A stretch of 38,175 bases of DNA, taken from assembly GCA_021162935.1 (NCBI GenBank), contig JAGGXR010000013.1:1-38175 (forward strand), read 5' to 3'. Every line of letters starts with the position of its first letter. Position 1 is the stretch's first letter. The notes beneath the pieces are model-generated. The model worked only from the letters and a program-made list of their open reading frames with translations. It ran no database searches and was not told where the DNA came from. Below, piece after piece: positions 35,404 to 38,175 of the stretch. The translations under genes were made by a program, and so were the position numbers. Origin of the DNA: Deltaproteobacteria bacterium (lineage in GTDB: Bacteria > Myxococcota_A > Polyangia > HGW-17 > SLPX01).

Positions 35404-35507
35404 CCAGGCTCCGGACCACATCGAAGCACCACGGGCGCTCAAGATCCGACAATCACAGCGGTATCACCAATCAACCGACTTCGTCGGCCCGGGTCCAATC
35501 CCAAACA

Positions 35508-36239
35508 TCATCCCCCGACCGGATCGGGCAGACGGCCGGCGAGTACCTCGCGCGGATTTCGAACCAGAAACGACTCCAACGCCGACCGCCCCATGCTCTT
35601 GTCCACCCAGGTCATGCCCCGTTCCGTGGCCGCCAGAGTCGATGCCGAATGGCTGTCCGTCGTCAGCACCTGCACCACCCCTTCGGACAGGATCCGCTTC
35701 GCCCACTTGGCATAGGTGCGCCCCCAGGTTCCACCAATGGTATCCAGGTTGACCGACAGCGCTGCCATCTGTCCCAGGTCTCGAAACCTGTCCAACATCT
35801 TCATGTCGATGCCATACCGTTCGATGTGGGCGAGCACGATCGTGTAGCCCTGCTTTCGCCATTCGAACAGCTTCACGCCAAAATCAGGAGGCACCGGCGG
35901 CGAGGCGAACTCCACCAAAAACGTCTTCGTCTCTCCGTAACAGGGAATCTCGTTCACGTGCGCCCGCCTCCAAAACAGCTCGTCATAGCAGTTCTCCGCA
36001 CCAGGAAGGAGATCGAGGTCGATACCCTGCACCTCAAAAGTCTTCTTCAAAGACCGGACACCGGAACGCACCAGGTCGAGGTCCGGCGTAAACAAGCCGT
36101 AGCGCTGATGACTCGTACAGCACACCAACTCGAATCCAAGGCGGGCAAGGCCCGATGCCAATTCCAGACTTTGAGAAATCTCGGAAGGACCATCGTCCAG
36201 TCCGGGCAGCATATGATTATGGAGATCGACGTAGCCCAT
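35508..36239 (-). CDS. PHP-domain tyrosine-protein phosphatase, CpsB/YwqE-like
   Basis: This 243-residue PHP-superfamily hydrolase has metal-binding motifs DLHNHMLPGLDDGP at the N-terminus, CTSHQRYG, LLPGAENCYD, LAHIERYG and TTDSHSAST. These match the order seen in CpsB/YwqE phosphatases (which more often read TPH, LAHPERY and SDAHN). Family members dephosphorylate BY-type tyrosine kinases and so control capsule or exopolysaccharide production. No such kinase is encoded in the window. The ATG at 36239 lacks a clear Shine-Dalgarno. A 19-bp palindromic repeat array lies 70-160 bp upstream. The nucleotide-sugar dehydrogenase is 219 bp downstream on the same strand, so a shared polysaccharide role is likely. 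Confidence 0.82.
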   Translation of the reverse strand: MGYVDLHNHMLPGLDDGPSEISQSLELASGLARLGFELVCCTSHQRYGLFTPDLDLVRSGVRSLKKTFEVQGIDLDLLPGAENCYDELFWRRAHVNEIPCYGETKTFLVEFASPPVPPDFGVKLFEWRKQGYTIVLAHIERYGIDMKMLDRFRDLGQMAALSVNLDTIGGTWGRTYAKWAKRILSEGVVQVLTTDSHSASTLAATERGMTWVDKSMGRSALESFLVRNPREVLAGRLPDPVGG

Positions 36240-36311
36240 GGTATTTGAAAGATTTCATAGAGACTTACGACTCAAACCGCAAGGAGAAAAGGGGGAACCC
36301 GACCCAAACCC

Positions 36312-36400
36312 GCTCGATCACTCGACCGAGGCTCGATCACGCGAGCGAGGCTCGATCACGCGACCGAGGCTCGATCACGCGACCGAGGCTCGATCACGCG
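36312..36400 (-). repeat. 19-bp tandem repeat array of imperfect palindromes
   Basis: Four full units (36312, 36331, 36350, 36369) of GCTCGATCACGCGACCGAG type and a partial fifth (36388-36400). The first two units carry small changes. Each contains an 18-bp stretch, CTCGATCACGCGACCGAG, matching its own reverse complement at 14 of 18 positions. It lies between the phosphatase start and the ISKra4 element, 14 bp from the latter. Confidence 0.9.
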
Positions 36401-36414
36401 TGGCACAGTGACTC

Positions 36415-36437
36415 GAGTGCGGATCTTTTAGCCCGAG
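36415..36437. repeat. Left terminal inverted repeat of the ISKra4-family element
   Basis: It starts GAGTGCGGATCTTTTA and matches the inverted window end at 20 of 23 positions. Confidence 0.85.
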
Positions 36438-36624
36438 AGAGAGATGAATAAAGACAGAGAGTTGGAGAAGGAAGGGGGAGAAAAAAAGCCTCCAATGCGG
36501 TAGATAAGAATGATCTACCAACCAATCTGCCACAAAAGGAGGCGTACAATGAGGCACCAGGCAATGATGGGGGGAATTTTGGAGGAAGAGGGAAATAAAG
36601 GCAAGGGAAAGAATTTTTATTGGA

Positions 36625-38142
36625 GTGAGACAAGAATTCGATGGGTTAGTTGAATTCGCGAAAACAAGTCACGACACCCTGAGCGGATTCGAGGAAGAGG
36701 CGTGGCGTCGAGGTCAGACATTGTTGCGAAAATTGGTGCAGGCATACGTGGACCTGCAAGCGTATATGGAGAAGCCTGCAAAAGTGATCGGGGCGGACGA
36801 TGTGGCCCGCAAATATCGGCGCAACGGGGAAACACGAAACATAGAGACGATATTTGGGGAGGTAGATGTGAGACGAAGTCGGTACGAAAGTGGGCAGCAA
36901 GTGGCGGGGCTTTGTCCGCTGGACGGAGAGTTGAATTTGCCAGCGGGCAAGTACTCACATTCAGTGGCAAAGCGGGTTTCGGGATGGGCGACGATGGGGT
37001 CATTTGATAACGCAATCGAGACGTTTGAACAGACGTGTGGGACCACGGTGCCGAAACGACAGACAGAGGAATTGGTGCAGAGGTCAGCGGTTGATTTTGA
37101 GGAATTTTATCGGGGACGGTCGGTGGAAGAAATTCGGAAAAGTCAGAAGGATTCGACGATTACAGTGCTCACGACTGACGGGAAAGGCGTGCTGGTCTAT
37201 CCGCAGGATTTGCGAAAAGAGACGCGCAAGAAATTGGAGAAGGAATACGGCGAACAACTGTATTTTCGCAAACGGATGGCCCAAGTGGCGGCAGTCTATC
37301 ATGTAGAGCCGTACAAACGGTCAGCCGAAGATGTGTTGGCAGGTCTGATGGACAGGACAACGAAGAGGACGAAGGCAGCGCGGCCGAAACCTCAAGACAA
37401 GCGGGTATGGGCGGGAATCGTCGATGATAGTGAACAAATTATCGGCACAGCGTTCGAGGAAGCACTGCGGCGTGATCCGAAGCAACAAACGGATTGGGTG
37501 GTAGTGGTCGACGGAGCGGAACACCAGATCAAAGTAATCACCGACCAAGCTCGAGCCTGGTCGGTCAACGTGACGATTGTGTGCGATATCATCCACGCAA
37601 TCGAGTACGTTTGGAAGGCAGCCAAGATGCTCTACACAGATAAGCAACGACAACGCAAATGGGTCAAGGCCCACGTGGATCGTCTGTTGCGTGGCAAGGT
37701 CAGCCAGGTGGCGGCTGGAATCCGACGGGCAAAGACCAAACGTGGCCGGAAGTTGAAAAAGGCAGAACGAAAAAAGATCGACGAAGCAGCAGATTATCTG
37801 CTGAATCACAAATATTATATGCGATATGACCGGTATCTGAAGGCAGGATATCCGATTGGCAGCGGGGTCATTGAGGGCACAGTCCGCCAGCTCGTCAATG
37901 ACCGAATGGACATCACAGGTGCCCATTGGAGGTTGAAATCGGCCGAGGCAGTCCTGAAAATGCGTGCGCTGAAAAAATCCGGAGATTTCGAGACATATTG
38001 GGCGTTCCACGAACGTCAGGAACTGAAACGGAACCATCTTGCAAAATTTGCGAATGAGAAACTGCCTATGGTGTTGTCGGCCCTGACCCTGGCCGCCCGA
38101 CGTCGGCGGCGACAACTTCCAGCCCTACGTCTCGTCCCATGA
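36625..38142 (+). CDS. ISKra4-family transposase
   Basis: This 505-residue DDE-type transposase has an N-terminal region with FGEVDVRRSRYES and LCPLDGELNLPAGKYSHSVAKRV. Candidate catalytic Asp residues lie in ITVLTTDGKGV and WVVVVDGAEHQIK, and the Glu in YPIGSGVIEGTVRQLVNDRMDITGAHW, the strongest family hallmark. The start is a GTG at 36625 with GGA just upstream; an upstream alternative is not obvious. The frame is complete and ends 33 bp before the element's right end, so it is likely functional. Confidence 0.9.
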   Translation: MRQEFDGLVEFAKTSHDTLSGFEEEAWRRGQTLLRKLVQAYVDLQAYMEKPAKVIGADDVARKYRRNGETRNIETIFGEVDVRRSRYESGQQVAGLCPLDGELNLPAGKYSHSVAKRVSGWATMGSFDNAIETFEQTCGTTVPKRQTEELVQRSAVDFEEFYRGRSVEEIRKSQKDSTITVLTTDGKGVLVYPQDLRKETRKKLEKEYGEQLYFRKRMAQVAAVYHVEPYKRSAEDVLAGLMDRTTKRTKAARPKPQDKRVWAGIVDDSEQIIGTAFEEALRRDPKQQTDWVVVVDGAEHQIKVITDQARAWSVNVTIVCDIIHAIEYVWKAAKMLYTDKQRQRKWVKAHVDRLLRGKVSQVAAGIRRAKTKRGRKLKKAERKKIDEAADYLLNHKYYMRYDRYLKAGYPIGSGVIEGTVRQLVNDRMDITGAHWRLKSAEAVLKMRALKKSGDFETYWAFHERQELKRNHLAKFANEKLPMVLSALTLAARRRRRQLPALRLVP

Positions 38143-38152
38143 CGTCGGACGC

Positions 38153-38175
38153 CTCGGGGAAAAAGAGCCGCACTC
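38153..38175. repeat. Right terminal inverted repeat of the ISKra4-family element
   Basis: Its reverse complement starts GAGTGCGGCTCTTTTTCC. It ends exactly at the last base of the window. Confidence 0.85.

Larger units (their letters stand above)
36415..38175 (+). mobile_element. ISKra4-family insertion sequence, complete
   Basis: This 1761-bp element has terminal inverted repeats matching at 20 of 23 positions: GAGTGCGG, one mismatch, TCTTTT, two mismatches, CCCGAG, at 36415-36437 and as reverse complement at 38153-38175. One transposase gene lies within. A leader of about 210 bp precedes it. The right end is the last base of the window, so the target duplication cannot be tested. Confidence 0.88.

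Noticed and set aside
36312-36400. CRISPR array
   Set aside because: Units are directly adjacent with no spacers, and no cas gene is present. The same applies to the coding repeats at 10885-10974.
1-38175. Composite transposon formed by the two terminal IS elements
   Set aside because: The elements belong to different families (IS1380 and ISKra4), so they could not mobilise the interval together in the usual way. Chromosomal genes such as smc lie between them.

Overview
The window looks like a chromosomal segment from a GC-rich, Gram-negative, Myxococcota-like (deltaproteobacterial) bacterium. This is inferred from a C-terminal tail resembling the MYXO-CTERM sorting signal (8417-10552), many lipobox-bearing surface proteins of myxobacterial style (DUF7151-like repeats, a VWA lipoprotein, a Cys-rich/RCC1 lipoprotein, a right-handed beta-helix lipoprotein), a Roadblock/LC7 protein and a CHAT protease. 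No rRNA, tRNA, CRISPR array or replication origin was recognised.

Both ends are insertion sequences. An IS1380-family element fills 1-2211 and an ISKra4-family element fills 36415-38175. The outer inverted repeats fall exactly on the first and last base, so the window is probably a contig or segment broken at multi-copy IS elements.

The left third (2212-8250) is a mobile-element scrapyard. It holds a DUF7151-like/LamG-like lipoprotein, a decayed IS4-family transposase (4001-5246), a markedly AT-rich OYE-type flavin/iron-sulfur oxidoreductase with its own consensus-like promoter and Shine-Dalgarno (5340-7199), and a second decayed transposase-like gene with short tandem duplications (7635-8165).

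The middle (8417-22283) carries a MYXO-CTERM-anchored DUF4091 protein, then a same-strand cluster: VWA lipoprotein, polytopic membrane protein, small membrane protein, PpiC-type foldase lipoprotein, Roadblock/LC7 protein. Facing it is the folate-linked pair glutamate formimidoyltransferase and formimidoyl-THF cyclodeaminase/cyclohydrolase. Next come a small Cys-rich lipoprotein, a seven-repeat RCC1 lipoprotein whose last repeat has been duplicated out of frame downstream, a cobalamin-binding-like radical SAM protein, a divergent 2[4Fe-4S] ferredoxin and a small exported protein.

The right part (22473-36239) holds smc, with a terminator-like hairpin, read leftward. Rightward are a beta-helix lipoprotein and a translationally coupled PLP aminotransferase / membrane-bound CHAT protease pair. 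A leftward group follows that suits envelope polysaccharide work: a PHP-type tyrosine phosphatase, a nucleotide-sugar dehydrogenase, a flippase-like membrane protein and an arginase-like UPF0489 lipoprotein.

A recurring oddity is that many intergenic gaps hold short direct-repeat arrays, each with its own sequence and a period of about 15-34 bp. Two of these lie in front of the polysaccharide genes and could be operators.
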